From an uncultured Pelagibacteraceae bacterium (GTDB lineage Bacteria > Pseudomonadota > Alphaproteobacteria > Pelagibacterales > Pelagibacteraceae), in the NCBI GenBank assembly GCA_902586125.1, contig CACIGI010000011.1, positions 1-33,282 of the forward strand: a stretch of 33,282 bases of DNA, in the 5' to 3' direction. This document shows, one piece after another, positions 24,880 through 33,282 of this stretch; the stretch's first letter is position 1; each line of letters opens with the position of its first letter. A program made the position numbers and the translations under genes. The notes under the pieces are model-generated. The model did not search any database and had not been told where the DNA came from. It saw only the letters and a program-made list of their open reading frames with translations.

Positions 24880-25318
24880 CTAGCTTGTCCACAAATTGTA
24901 CGAAGTCTTTTTCTTCTCTAAAATTTCTGTATACAGATGCAAATCTAACATACGCTACTGGATCAAGTTCCTTTAAACCTTCCATGACCATTGTTCCAAT
25001 AGTATTACTCGCAATTTCATTCTGACCTAGTTCTTCTAAAGATCTTGTAATTCGACTGATAAATTTTTCGACAGTTTCTGTATCTAAAGGTCTCTTTTTT
25101 AATGCAATATAAATTGACTTAGCTAATTTGTCTCGATCAAAAGAAGATTTCCTTCCATTTTTTTTTACAACCATTACCTCACGATGCTGAATTCTCTCAA
25201 ATGTAGTAAATCTTGCACCACAACTACATAGTCTTCTCCTACGAATCGCAGTTCCGTCCTCTGTAGGCCTGGAATCAACTACAGAAGTTTCTCCTTTTTT
25301 CTCACAAGGACAGATCAT
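24860..25318 (-). CDS. nrdR: transcriptional repressor NrdR, unusual zinc knuckles
   Basis: NrdR represses ribonucleotide reductase genes when dATP/ATP is bound. The 152-residue length, [24 protein letters not shown], and the ATP-cone ([20 protein letters not shown]) are standard. The zinc ribbon is odd: the usual CPxC and CxxC pairs are both shortened to CPC (Cys3, Cys5) and CSC (Cys31, Cys33). Because both knuckles changed alike, a base error is unlikely. Zinc could still bind, but with different geometry. It lies between glyA (4-nt overlap) and ribD. Confidence 0.93.
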   Translation of the reverse strand: MICPCEKKGETSVVDSRPTEDGTAIRRRRLCSCGARFTTFERIQHREVMVVKKNGRKSSFDRDKLAKSIYIALKKRPLDTETVEKFISRITRSLEELGQNEIASNTIGTMVMEGLKELDPVAYVRFASVYRNFREEKDFVQFVDKLDVYKKR

Positions 25319-26628
25319 TTATTCAAATTTTTATAAATTGGAAAATTAGAACATAAATTTATAACTTCTTGTCTCACTTCATTTTCCACTTTACTATTGT
25401 CCTCTGGATTTTCAGATAATCCTTTTATTACTTTAGTTATTAATTCGCCTACTTTTTCAAATTCTTTTAAACCAAATCCCCTTGTTGTAGCAGCTTGTGA
25501 TCCTAGTCTTATACCAGAAGTTATCATTGGTTTTTCTATATCAAAAGGGATCCCATTTTTATTACAAGTAATATTGGCTCTACATAGACTCTCAGAGGCT
25601 ACATTTCCTTTTACACCAAAAGGTCTCAAGTCAACTAACATTAAATGTGTGTCTGTGCCACCTGAGTAAATTTTAAATCCATTATTTTTTAAAGTCTCCG
25701 CTAACATTTTTGCATTTGATAAAACATTCTTTATGTAAGTTTGGAACTCTGGTTTTAATGCTTCAAAAAAACCTGCGGCTTTGGCAGCAATGATATGCAT
25801 TAAAGGACCACCTTGATAACCAGGAAAAACAGCTGTATCAAATTTTTTTCCAAGATCTAAATCATTTGATAAAATAATTCCACCACGTGCACTTCTAAAT
25901 ACTTTATGCGTTGTGGATGTTACGACGTGCGCATAGTCACAAGGATTTGGATATCCTTTGCCGGCTACTAAACCAGAAAAATGAGCCATATCTACCATAA
26001 GATATGCACCAACTTTGTCAGCAATTTCTCTAAATCTTTTAAAATCTATTACTCTTGAATACGCACTACCACCTGCAATAATTAATTTTGGTTTATGTTC
26101 TAGAGCAAGTTTTTCAACGTTATCATAATCAATTAATTCAGATTCTTTATCTACATCATAACTTATCGCATTAAACCATTTGCCCGACATTGAAATCTTT
26201 AATCCATGAGTTATGTGACCTCCTGAATTTAAGCTCATACCCATAAAAGTGTCATTTGGTTTTAACAAAGCCAAAAATACAGCACCATTTGCTTGAGCAC
26301 CTGAATGAGGTTGAACATTTGCATACTTACAATTGAAAAGTTTTTTTATTCTTTCAAGTGCCAGTTTTTCTGCTACATCGACATGTTCACATCCATTGTA
26401 ATATCTTTTGCCAGGATACCCTTCTGCATACTTGTTTGTCAGAACTGATCCTTGAGCTTCTAACACAGCCTGTGAAACTATATTTTCAGAAGCTATTAGC
26501 TCAATGTGATTTTGTTGTCTGATTAATTCATCATTTATTGCCTTAAATAAATCTGGATCAGATTTTGAAAGACTTTTTTCAAAAAAATCTTGATAAGAAG
26601 AATTTATATATTTTGTTTCACTTGACAT
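25315..26628 (-). CDS. glyA: serine hydroxymethyltransferase
   Basis: GlyA interconverts serine and glycine with tetrahydrofolate and supplies one-carbon units. The 437-residue PLP enzyme shows [74 protein letters not shown], and the Schiff-base lysine in [13 protein letters not shown] (Lys242). It lies between rpiB (7 nt) and nrdR. No glycine riboswitch can exist in the 7-nt gap, so any such control would have to act from the operon start. Confidence 0.97.
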   Translation of the reverse strand: MSSETKYINSSYQDFFEKSLSKSDPDLFKAINDELIRQQNHIELIASENIVSQAVLEAQGSVLTNKYAEGYPGKRYYNGCEHVDVAEKLALERIKKLFNCKYANVQPHSGAQANGAVFLALLKPNDTFMGMSLNSGGHITHGLKISMSGKWFNAISYDVDKESELIDYDNVEKLALEHKPKLIIAGGSAYSRVIDFKRFREIADKVGAYLMVDMAHFSGLVAGKGYPNPCDYAHVVTSTTHKVFRSARGGIILSNDLDLGKKFDTAVFPGYQGGPLMHIIAAKAAGFFEALKPEFQTYIKNVLSNAKMLAETLKNNGFKIYSGGTDTHLMLVDLRPFGVKGNVASESLCRANITCNKNGIPFDIEKPMITSGIRLGSQAATTRGFGLKEFEKVGELITKVIKGLSENPEDNSKVENEVRQEVINLCSNFPIYKNLNK

Positions 26629-26635
26629 TTTTTAC

Positions 26636-27061
26636 CTATATTTTTTTTACTCTTTTTTTATGTCTACCACCTTCAAATTTAGTATTTATGAAAGTTTCAA
26701 TACATTTAAAGGCAGTTTTTTTTTTTGTCAATCTAGATCCTAATGTTATAATATTTGCATTGTTATGCAATCTCGATAATTTTGTGTTTTTTATTGAATA
26801 ACACATCGCTGCTCGAATTTTTTTGTGTTTATTTGCGGCCATTGACATTCCCATACCCGAACCACAAACTAAAATACCCATATTTTTGGAGCTAACGCTG
26901 ACCTTTTTGCATAATCTATGAGCATAATCTGGATAATTTACTGAAAGCTTTGAATTATCAGTCCCAAGATCATGAAAATTGTAACTTCTTTGAAATTTTT
27001 TTTTAATTTGTTCTTTTAAATTATATCCAGCGTGATCTGAAGAAATAAATATTTTTTTCAA
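26636..27061 (-). CDS. rpiB: ribose-5-phosphate isomerase B
   Basis: RpiB interconverts ribose-5-phosphate and ribulose-5-phosphate; the latter is the RibB substrate made further along this run of genes. The 141-residue protein has SSDHAGYNLK at 7-16, the catalytic cysteine in VCGSGMGMSMAANK (Cys66), and RAAMCYS, NNANIITLGSR. It follows the oxygenase gene by 1 nt and precedes glyA, a known alphaproteobacterial neighbour pair. Confidence 0.95.
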   Translation of the reverse strand: MKKIFISSDHAGYNLKEQIKKKFQRSYNFHDLGTDNSKLSVNYPDYAHRLCKKVSVSSKNMGILVCGSGMGMSMAANKHKKIRAAMCYSIKNTKLSRLHNNANIITLGSRLTKKKTAFKCIETFINTKFEGGRHKKRVKKI

Positions 27062-27062
27062 A

Positions 27063-27653
27063 TTAATTAAATTTGTAATCTAAAACACATGCAACTAAAT
27101 GGATTCTATTTTCCTCTCCTCCATTGAATGCGTTGTGATATTTAGTATTATTAGTAATCCAAACAGATCCGTCTGCAGGCATATGTTTCGCAACATTATC
27201 AATAACCATTATAGAGCCCGGGTTAGTAATTATCGGAATATGTAGTCTTGGCTCAGGATCTCTGTGCCAACTTAAAGTTGATCTTGGCTCCTTTAATAAA
27301 ATTCTTACACGCCCTAATTTATACTTTGATGAAAGGACATCAAATACTTCTTTGAAATAAGTATGTTTGTAGTCCTCAATAAATTCAGAATAAGCAAATT
27401 CATCAATCATTTCATCTCTCATAGCTTCTTTTCCAGAAGAGTCTGGTTTAGTCCAGAACACACCTCTTGCTTTATTACCTTTAATAGAGTCTGGATCACC
27501 TGGTATTTGTGTTAATGAAATGGCACCAAAATTTGAGACACCATCAACTCCTGAAAAACCCTTGATGGTTAATAATTCTTTATAAGCATTTTGAAGTTTG
27601 TTTACATCAAACTTAATATCTTGTTTTTGAAAATCGTTAAAATTTAAATCCAT
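27063..27653 (-). CDS. aspartyl/asparaginyl beta-hydroxylase-like Fe(II)/2OG oxygenase
   Basis: The 196-residue protein shows the double-stranded beta-helix iron site: His130 and Asp132 in LSWHRDPEPRLHIPI, and the distal His173 in YHNAFNGGEENRIHLVACVLDYK, with the 2-oxoglutarate-binding arginine Arg183 ten residues later. HMPADGSVWITNN matches the family's core strands. This suggests hydroxylation of a protein or small-molecule substrate that cannot be named. It is the first gene of the long minus-strand run and is divergent from hemB, 91 nt away. Confidence 0.75.
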   Translation of the reverse strand: MDLNFNDFQKQDIKFDVNKLQNAYKELLTIKGFSGVDGVSNFGAISLTQIPGDPDSIKGNKARGVFWTKPDSSGKEAMRDEMIDEFAYSEFIEDYKHTYFKEVFDVLSSKYKLGRVRILLKEPRSTLSWHRDPEPRLHIPIITNPGSIMVIDNVAKHMPADGSVWITNNTKYHNAFNGGEENRIHLVACVLDYKFN

Positions 27654-27683
27654 TTGTAATATATTGTCTCCTGATGTTGTTTA

Positions 27684-27701
27684 ATATCTTTTTTAAGATA
27701 T
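27684..27701. promoter_or_regulatory. palindrome between the oxygenase gene and hemB
   Basis: ATATCTT (27684-27690) and AAGATAT (27695-27701) are perfect inverted arms with four T between them. It sits near the middle of the 91-bp divergent intergenic region, where an operator would be expected. The regulator is unknown, and AT-rich background makes chance possible. Confidence 0.35.
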
Positions 27702-27744
27702 ATTTATATATAACATTTGTCGCATATTTTAAATAGATTTAAAC

Positions 27745-28734
27745 ATGATTACAGGAAAATTCCCAGCATTGAGACTTAGACGCAATAGAAAAACTGATTG
27801 GTCAAGAAGGTTAATTGAAGAAAATAATCTTACGCCTAATGATTTTATTTTACCCATTTTTCTAATTGATGGAAAAAATAAAAAACAATCTATTAAATCA
27901 ATGCCCGGTGTTTACAGGTACACAATCGATAAATTAAATAATATAGTAGATAGAGCAATTAAAAAAGGCATACCAATGATTGCTTTGTTTCCATACATTG
28001 AAAGGAGGAAAAAAAACGACTTAGGTACTGAGGCTCTTAACGAAAATAATTTGGTTTGTAGGGCACTACAGATAATAAAAAATGAATATAAAAATGAGAT
28101 TGGAATAATGTGTGATGTTGCATTAGATCCATATACCTCTCATGGTCATGATGGACTTTTACAAAACAAATATGTTTTAAATGACGAAACCATAAAAATT
28201 TTATTAGATCAATCTTTGTTGCAAGCACAAATGGGTTGTGATGTTTTAGCACCATCTGACATGATGGATGGTCGAATTGGTGAAATTAGAAAGTATCTAG
28301 ACAAACATAACTTTAAAATGACTCAAATACTTTCTTATGCAGTTAAATATGCGTCAAGTTTTTATGGCCCTTTTAGAGATGCAGTTGGTTCAAAAAACTT
28401 ATTAAAAGGAAATAAAAAAAATTATCAAATGGATTATCGAAATAGTGATGAAGCCTTGCGAGAGGTTGCTTTAGATATTAAAGAAGGAGCTGATATGGTT
28501 ATGGTTAAACCTGGGCTACCATATCTTGATATTATTAAACAAGTTAAAGAAAACTTTAAGATTCCAGTTGTGGCATATCAAGTATCAGGTGAATATTCTT
28601 TATTAGAGCATGGAATTAAAAATGATTTAACTGATCGAAACATTATTTTAGAAAGTCTTATTTCTTTTAAAAGAGCCGGAGCAAATGCTATTGTTAGCTA
28701 TTACGCTGATAGATTAGACCAAATTATTAAATAA
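27745..28734 (+). CDS. hemB: delta-aminolevulinic acid dehydratase (porphobilinogen synthase)
   Basis: HemB condenses two aminolevulinate molecules to porphobilinogen in heme synthesis. The 329-residue protein has RLRRNRKTDWSRRLIEE at the N-terminus and the two active-site lysines in SYAVKYASSFYGPFRDA (Lys201) and MVMVKPGLPYLD (Lys255). The metal region CDVALDPYTSHGHDG (123-137) has aspartates where zinc enzymes have cysteines, so it is the magnesium/potassium type known from alphaproteobacteria. Its stop codon directly abuts the recO stop. Confidence 0.97.
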   Translation: MITGKFPALRLRRNRKTDWSRRLIEENNLTPNDFILPIFLIDGKNKKQSIKSMPGVYRYTIDKLNNIVDRAIKKGIPMIALFPYIERRKKNDLGTEALNENNLVCRALQIIKNEYKNEIGIMCDVALDPYTSHGHDGLLQNKYVLNDETIKILLDQSLLQAQMGCDVLAPSDMMDGRIGEIRKYLDKHNFKMTQILSYAVKYASSFYGPFRDAVGSKNLLKGNKKNYQMDYRNSDEALREVALDIKEGADMVMVKPGLPYLDIIKQVKENFKIPVVAYQVSGEYSLLEHGIKNDLTDRNIILESLISFKRAGANAIVSYYADRLDQIIK

Positions 28735-29415
28735 TTATTTTAAAGTATTAATAAATTGTAGTCTGCTGATTGGTTGATTTAGGTTATTGGGCTTTAAAAT
28801 TGACTTTTCAAGATAATCACTCAACAATTTAAGACCTGTTATCAAAGATTCTACATCTTCAGTTGAGTTATTTTTATCTATTAAAAAATTAGGTATAATT
28901 CTTTTTTCTGTTGATGACTTCGATATATATTGTTTTTGATCACCAATAATTTTTTCATTAACTAAATTTTCAAAATTTAAGTCATAGCCTAGAGATTTAA
29001 ATAAATCCAACTCCCAAAAGATATAATTTTTTATCCAGTCTTTAGAGTTCAATAAAACATAAAATTCTTCTAACAAAGAAAATATCTTTACATTTTTTTG
29101 TGACTCAGCTGTAAGCAATTTAACCAAATTCATTGCTAAGGAAATACAAGTTAATTTTTGATGATTATCAAAATATAACGGAGATAAAGCTTCTTGAATC
29201 TCTACTTTAAAATAACCCATGCTATTTTCATTTTTAGAATTATAATTTACATATAATTTATTTCCTATCTGAAGATAATTCTTAATTTTTTTTGAAGTTC
29301 CACCGAAAATAATGCCACTTACTTTACCAAAATTTTTAGTATAAATTTCGGATATTAATGAATTTTCATTATATCTATTTTTATTCAATAAAAATCCAAT
29401 ATCGTCCCAAATCAT
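28735..29415 (-). CDS. recO: DNA repair protein RecO
   Basis: RecO works with RecR to load RecA on gapped DNA. The protein of 226 residues has the OB-fold start MIWDDIGFLLNKNRYNENSLISEIYTKNFGKVSGIIFGG and a helical C-terminal part. The ATG at 29415 is preferred over one eight codons upstream because family members start MxWxDxG and because it overlaps the rnc stop as ATGA. The family's C-terminal zinc cysteines are not visible. The rnc-recO order supports the call. Confidence 0.88.
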   Translation of the reverse strand: MIWDDIGFLLNKNRYNENSLISEIYTKNFGKVSGIIFGGTSKKIKNYLQIGNKLYVNYNSKNENSMGYFKVEIQEALSPLYFDNHQKLTCISLAMNLVKLLTAESQKNVKIFSLLEEFYVLLNSKDWIKNYIFWELDLFKSLGYDLNFENLVNEKIIGDQKQYISKSSTEKRIIPNFLIDKNNSTEDVESLITGLKLLSDYLEKSILKPNNLNQPISRLQFINTLK

Positions 29416-30080
29416 AAATTGCTCTGATTTTGTAAACATTTAATAGCAGCATTTTGTTCAGCATCTTTTTTCGAACTACCCTCTGCTAAAAAGAACTTAG
29501 TATCAACTAATTTTACACCAACTTTAAAAAGGGGTTTATGTCTTGGTCCAGTATTTGAAATAAGTTTATAAATAGGTAATTGCTTAAATCTTTTTAAAGA
29601 GAATTCTTGTAATTTTGTTTTTGCATCTATTTGAGTAATAACACTATCTTTAATATTTTCTGACCATAATTCTAAAATAAATTTCTCTACAGAATTAAAA
29701 CCTTTATCTAGATAGATAGATCCTATTAATGCTTCACAACAATCAGAAACAACCTTATCCTCTATTTTGTTTTTCTTTTTCTTAATATCTAAAGTTAAAA
29801 TATATTTATCAAGATTAATTTTTTTTGCGATTTGTAAACAAGTTTTCTTATTTACTAATGATGCAAACTTTTTATCTAATATACCCTCTTTTTCATTTGG
29901 GTAAATTTCCAAAAGTTTTTTTGCAATTACTAATCCTAAGACACGATCTCCTAAAAATTCTAATTTTTCATTATTAATTTCTTTGTTATAGCTTTTATGA
30001 GTTAATGATCTAACTAACAAATCTTTGTCTTTGAAATTGATTTTAATCTTTTTTTCTAAAGTTTGATAATTAATTTTCAT
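29412..30080 (-). CDS. rnc: ribonuclease III
   Basis: RNase III cuts double-stranded RNA in rRNA and mRNA processing. The 222-residue protein has the catalytic signature LEFLGDRVLGLVI (about 40-52), the second metal site VVSDCCEALIGSIYLDKG, and a C-terminal dsRNA-binding domain from about 152 (AKTKLQEFSLKRFKQLPIYKL, ending SSKKDAEQNAAIKCLQ). It shares one base with lepB and four with recO. Confidence 0.96.
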   Translation of the reverse strand: MKINYQTLEKKIKINFKDKDLLVRSLTHKSYNKEINNEKLEFLGDRVLGLVIAKKLLEIYPNEKEGILDKKFASLVNKKTCLQIAKKINLDKYILTLDIKKKKNKIEDKVVSDCCEALIGSIYLDKGFNSVEKFILELWSENIKDSVITQIDAKTKLQEFSLKRFKQLPIYKLISNTGPRHKPLFKVGVKLVDTKFFLAEGSSKKDAEQNAAIKCLQNQSNL

Positions 30081-30814
30081 TATTTGATCTTTTGAAAGAA
30101 TCTATCAAATCTGATTGATTTGTTCCATTTCCAAAATGAAAAAATATTCCCAACAGATCTATCTGAAGAGAAGAAAATAAATTGAGCCTTTCCTACTAAA
30201 TTATCTTTATGTACATATCCTACGCTTGATAAATATCTACTATCCTTAGAACAATCTCTATTATCTCCTAAGTAGAAGTAGTGATTCTTTGGAACTATAA
30301 ATTTATCTGAATTTTTAAATGTATAATCTTTTAAGTAAACAGTTTTATGTTTTTTTCCATTAGGTAAAATTTCTTCAAAAGTAAATACATCAATAGATCT
30401 ATTTCCACAGAATATTTTATCATTTTCTGAGATTCTGGATTTCAAAACTTCTGCATTATTTATATACAAATTTGAATTAATAAATTGTACTTGATCTCCG
30501 GGTAAACCAATTAATCTTTTTATATAATCAGTTCTATTATCTGCAGGAGTTTTGAATACTACAACATCTCCCCTTTTCGGCTCACTAAACATTAACCTTC
30601 CTTCAAAAATAGGTGGGCTAAACGGAAATGAATGTTTGCTATAACCATATGAATATTTAGTTACAAATAATCTGTCTCCAACTAACAGATTAGGCTCCAT
30701 CGATGAAGATGGTATGTAAAATGGTTGAAGAAATATCGATCTAATAAAAATAGCAATAATTAATGCATAAAATAAGGTTTTAATGTTTTCTTTAAAGAAA
30801 TTTTTATCTAACAT
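30080..30814 (-). CDS. lepB: signal peptidase I
   Basis: LepB removes signal peptides from exported proteins at the outer face of the inner membrane. The 244-residue protein has one N-terminal membrane helix (TLFYALIIAIFIRSIF), the nucleophile in PSSSMEP (Ser38), the general-base lysine in DYIKRLIGLPGD (Lys99), RGDVVVFKTP and the C-terminal box GDNRDCSKDSRY. It overlaps acpS and rnc by one base each. Confidence 0.97.
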   Translation of the reverse strand: MLDKNFFKENIKTLFYALIIAIFIRSIFLQPFYIPSSSMEPNLLVGDRLFVTKYSYGYSKHSFPFSPPIFEGRLMFSEPKRGDVVVFKTPADNRTDYIKRLIGLPGDQVQFINSNLYINNAEVLKSRISENDKIFCGNRSIDVFTFEEILPNGKKHKTVYLKDYTFKNSDKFIVPKNHYFYLGDNRDCSKDSRYLSSVGYVHKDNLVGKAQFIFFSSDRSVGNIFSFWKWNKSIRFDRFFQKIK

Positions 30815-31200
30815 TATCTTTTAACCAAAATTGTAAATGCTATTGAATGATCTTTTTCATCGGATAGTGAGAGAAACAAGTCATATTTCTTAATTTTGAA
30901 CTTTTTTTTTATAATTTTATCAATTTTTTTTGATTTATAGAAAAAAGGTTGACCCATTTTATCATTTAAAATTTCAATATCTTTAAAACTCAAATTATCT
31001 CTTATGCCGGTGCCAAATGATTTTGATAAAGCTTCTTTTGCTGCAAACCTTTTTGCAAAAAAATTTGTTTTATTAACTTTATTTTTAGAAAATTTAAGTT
31101 CATTAGGACCAAAAGTTCTTTTTATAAAATTTCGGTTTTTAATTAAGGGCTGAATTCGTCTATTATTTACTACATCAACTCCAATTCCTAATATTTTCAT
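30814..31200 (-). CDS. acpS: holo-[acyl-carrier-protein] synthase
   Basis: AcpS transfers phosphopantetheine from CoA to acyl carrier protein. The 128-residue protein has the magnesium-binding GIGVDVVNNRRI (Asp9) and FAAKEALSKSFGTGI (Glu56), with the C-terminal LSLSDEKDHSIAFTI. It lies between pdxJ (5 nt) and lepB, the usual alphaproteobacterial order. Confidence 0.95.
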   Translation of the reverse strand: MKILGIGVDVVNNRRIQPLIKNRNFIKRTFGPNELKFSKNKVNKTNFFAKRFAAKEALSKSFGTGIRDNLSFKDIEILNDKMGQPFFYKSKKIDKIIKKKFKIKKYDLFLSLSDEKDHSIAFTILVKR

Positions 31201-31205
31201 TTCTG

Positions 31206-31922
31206 TTATTTAATAATTTTTTTAAACTTTTTTATTACTTTGGATAAACCAAAAAATACCGACTCACCGATTAAATAATGTCCTATATTAAATTCTTCTA
31301 TTTCTTTAAATCTAGATAATAATTCAGTTGTTTTATAATCAAGTCCATGACCAGCATGAACTTCTAAACCGATTTGCTTTGCAATAAATGAACATTTTTT
31401 TATTCTATTAAGCTCATTAGAATAATTCTTCTTCAATTTTACTAATCTAGAAAGTCTACCTGTATGAATTTCAACACAATCAGATCCTAATTCATACGAG
31501 GTTTTGATATCATTAATTGATGGATTTATAAATAAACTAGTTCTAATTTTTTTCTTTTTAAATTTCAAAATTATATTTTTAATTTTATTTTTATTTTTAT
31601 CTAAGTCTAAACCTCCCTCTGTAGTAACTTCTTTTCGATTTTCTGGCACTAAACAAATATAATTTGGTTTTATTTTTAATGCTTTACTTATCATTTTTGA
31701 GTTAGTTGAGATTTCTAAATTAACTAAAATCTTTTTTATAGAACAAATTTTTTTTGCATCATTATCTTTTATATGTCTTCTATCTTCACGAAGATGAATT
31801 GTTATTGAGTCAGCACCTGCTTTCTTAACAAATTTAGCTGCAAATATCGGATCTGGATGTAATTCACCTCTAGCATTTCTCAAGGTTGCTATATGATCAA
31901 TATTTACTCCAAGACGTCTCAC
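31206..31922 (-). CDS. pdxJ: pyridoxine 5'-phosphate synthase
   Basis: PdxJ closes the pyridoxine ring from aminoacetone phosphate and deoxyxylulose phosphate. The 238-residue TIM barrel shows LGVNIDHIATLRNARGELHPDP at the N-terminus, ITIHLREDRRHI, CLVPENRKEVTTEGG, VEIHTGRL, VHAGHGLDYKT and FNIGHYLIGESVFFGL. It overlaps pyrE by 4 nt and precedes acpS by 5 nt. Confidence 0.96.
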   Translation of the reverse strand: MRRLGVNIDHIATLRNARGELHPDPIFAAKFVKKAGADSITIHLREDRRHIKDNDAKKICSIKKILVNLEISTNSKMISKALKIKPNYICLVPENRKEVTTEGGLDLDKNKNKIKNIILKFKKKKIRTSLFINPSINDIKTSYELGSDCVEIHTGRLSRLVKLKKNYSNELNRIKKCSFIAKQIGLEVHAGHGLDYKTTELLSRFKEIEEFNIGHYLIGESVFFGLSKVIKKFKKIIK

Positions 31923-32506
31923 TTCGTGTATCTACTTCCTGGTGTTGAAATTGGAATTAATTTCAACTCGTTTGGAATTTTGTTCTTTTTATAAGTTGGA
32001 ACAGAAATTTTGAGGTGTGAAACTATATTTTTTTTTATCTTTAAATTATTTTTTGACGATCTATCAATAATTGTTGCAAAGCCCATTAGTTTTGCTTTTG
32101 AACTTTTAATCAATTTTACACATTCCATGCTTGATTTGCCTGTGGTTATAACATCTTCGATAATTAATACTTTTGATCCTTTTTTAATTTGAAAACCTCT
32201 TCTTAATTGAAATTTTCCTTTTACTCTTTCACAGAAAATAGTTTCTTTTTTAAGTAGTCTGCCAATTTCATAACCGATTATTATACCTCCCATTGCTGGT
32301 GATAAAATTAAGTCGAAGTTTTTAAATTTTTTCTTAATTTTTCTAGCTAAAGATTTACAAATTTTTTCTGCCTTATGTGGTAAACTTAATAATTTTGCGC
32401 ATTGAATATATTTTGAAGAGTGTAATCCAGAAGATAAAACAAAATGTCCCTCTAATAATGCATTAGTTTTTCTTAAAATATCTAAGGATTTTTTGTGTGA
32501 AAGCAT
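31919..32506 (-). CDS. pyrE: orotate phosphoribosyltransferase
   Basis: PyrE makes OMP from orotate and PRPP in pyrimidine synthesis. The 195-residue protein has ALLEGHFVLSSGLHSSKYIQCA, the helix LILSPAMGGIIIGYEIGR and the PRPP loop VLIIEDVITTGKSS. The start at 32506 has a Shine-Dalgarno GAGGA about 10 nt upstream and lies 44 nt inside the end of the RSH gene, a long overlap for this compact genome. Confidence 0.95.
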   Translation of the reverse strand: MLSHKKSLDILRKTNALLEGHFVLSSGLHSSKYIQCAKLLSLPHKAEKICKSLARKIKKKFKNFDLILSPAMGGIIIGYEIGRLLKKETIFCERVKGKFQLRRGFQIKKGSKVLIIEDVITTGKSSMECVKLIKSSKAKLMGFATIIDRSSKNNLKIKKNIVSHLKISVPTYKKNKIPNELKLIPISTPGSRYTK

Positions 32507-33282
32507 TTCTTTTATCCTCGTGTCTAATTATCTTAAATTTTATACCTTTTTGTTTTAGCTCTGCAATAAAATTAGTGAAATTTTTTAAATCCCTTATGAT
32601 TAATTGAAATTTAAAATTTATATAGTTGGGGTTTTTGCCTGCCATCACAAGGTTTGAAATATTAAGTTTATGCTCTCCGATTAACGAACTAACATTACCA
32701 AGCTGACCGGGTTTATCTGGTAAAGATATCCATAAAGTAGTATTGTACTTTTTTACTCTTTCCTCTTTTCTTTCTCCCTTTTCATGCCAATAACGTCTTA
32801 TAGCTGCCCTTGCTTTTCCTGTTTTTGTTATTGGGATCCAATGCAATGATGGTGAATGATTTTTAGAGGTAATAATTTTAACTCGATCTCCATTTCTTAA
32901 AATAGTTTGGAGTTCACTTTTATTACCATTAATTTCACATCCGATTGCAGTATCTCCTATTTTAGTATGTACTGCATATGCAAAATCAATTGGGGTAGCA
33001 TCTTTTGGTAATTTAATAACCGATCCTTTTGGTGTAAAGCAAAATACATTTTCTTGGAACATTTGTAGTTTTGTATATTCATATGAATGTTCTGGATTTT
33101 CATTTTTTTCAATGATTTCTACTAAATCTTTTAACCAGTCATATTCTTTCCAAGTTAAAGAATTAAATTTCTCAGAAGATTTATATTGCCAGTGTGAAGC
33201 AATACCCCTTTCAGCGAAATCATGCATTTCTGTTGTTCTGATTTGAATTTCTATGGGTTTTTTATTAGATCCAATAACTGCT
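32463..33282 (-). CDS. RelA/SpoT homologue (ppGpp synthetase/hydrolase), C-terminal part
   Basis: The gene runs off the right edge; 273 codons are present. From the edge the translation reads AVIGSNKKPIEIQIRTTEMH and continues with FAERGIASHWQYK, the end of the synthetase domain, then a TGS domain (VFCFTPKGSVIKLPKDATPIDFAYAVHTKIG, NGDRVKIIT) and a C-terminal ACT domain (TTLWISLPDKPGQLGNVSSLIGEH). This is a long bifunctional RSH that makes and degrades ppGpp. The hydrolase domain lies outside the window. In alphaproteobacteria a single RSH followed by pyrE and pdxJ is common. Confidence 0.93.
   Translation of the reverse strand, partial: AVIGSNKKPIEIQIRTTEMHDFAERGIASHWQYKSSEKFNSLTWKEYDWLKDLVEIIEKNENPEHSYEYTKLQMFQENVFCFTPKGSVIKLPKDATPIDFAYAVHTKIGDTAIGCEINGNKSELQTILRNGDRVKIITSKNHSPSLHWIPITKTGKARAAIRRYWHEKGERKEERVKKYNTTLWISLPDKPGQLGNVSSLIGEHKLNISNLVMAGKNPNYINFKFQLIIRDLKNFTNFIAELKQKGIKFKIIRHEDKRNAFTQKILRYFKKN

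Overview
The window is AT-rich (about 30% GC by eye), almost fully coding, and uses 1-4 nt stop/start overlaps throughout. Gene families and gene orders are alphaproteobacterial: the rpmF-plsX-ihfA cluster, the lepB-rnc-recO cluster with acpS, pdxJ and pyrE, an NDUFS4-like Complex I subunit, and a Mg/Asp-type HemB. A SAM-V aptamer in front of metY, extreme compaction and lysine/isoleucine-rich proteins point to the SAR11 clade (Pelagibacterales). This is inferred from gene content; no 16S gene is present.

Layout. 34-4252: tRNA-Pro, a Complex I accessory subunit, an SbmA/BacA-like transporter that lacks the usual N-terminus, glpX, a MerR regulator, rpmG, then chorismate mutase (minus) and ctaA (plus). 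4245-5776: metY (minus) behind a tandem SAM-II-like plus SAM-V leader. 5777-11007: a plus-strand run of rplM, rpsI, argC, a small lipoprotein, hom, an AEC carrier and an EamA permease. 11008-15596: an accessory island with a 463-bp gene-free stretch, a short ogt, a strikingly GC-rich 125-bp patch, a small membrane protein, a lone tyrosine recombinase with an inverted repeat at its start codon, a two-domain glycosyltransferase, and a GIY-YIG protein directly behind tRNA-Glu. 15602-17226: tRNA-Glu, ihfA, plsX, rpmF. 17229-20272: a bc1-complex assembly chaperone and bamE with overlapping divergent start codons, then the H+-pyrophosphatase hppA. 20355-27653: a long minus-strand run (2OG oxygenase, rpiB, glyA, nrdR, ribD, ribE, ribBA, ribH, nusB, thiL). 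27745-28734: hemB (plus). 28735-33282: a minus-strand run of an RSH alarmone enzyme (cut by the window edge), pyrE, pdxJ, acpS, lepB, rnc and recO.

How the genes work together. metY and hom are two steps of homoserine-to-homocysteine sulfur metabolism, with metY under apparent double SAM control. ribD, ribE, ribB and ribH form the riboflavin pathway, but the GTP cyclohydrolase II half of RibBA has lost its zinc cysteines, so another RibA should exist. ctaA, the Complex I subunit, the bc1 chaperone and hppA belong to respiratory membrane energetics.

The points most worth a second look are the tandem riboswitch leader with a 7-nt complementarity linking its two halves, the GC-rich structured patch, the 14-7-14 inverted repeat in front of the lone recombinase, both tRNA genes being followed by a start codon exactly 5 nt after CCA, the paired CxC knuckles of NrdR, and the absence of fabH between plsX and ihfA.
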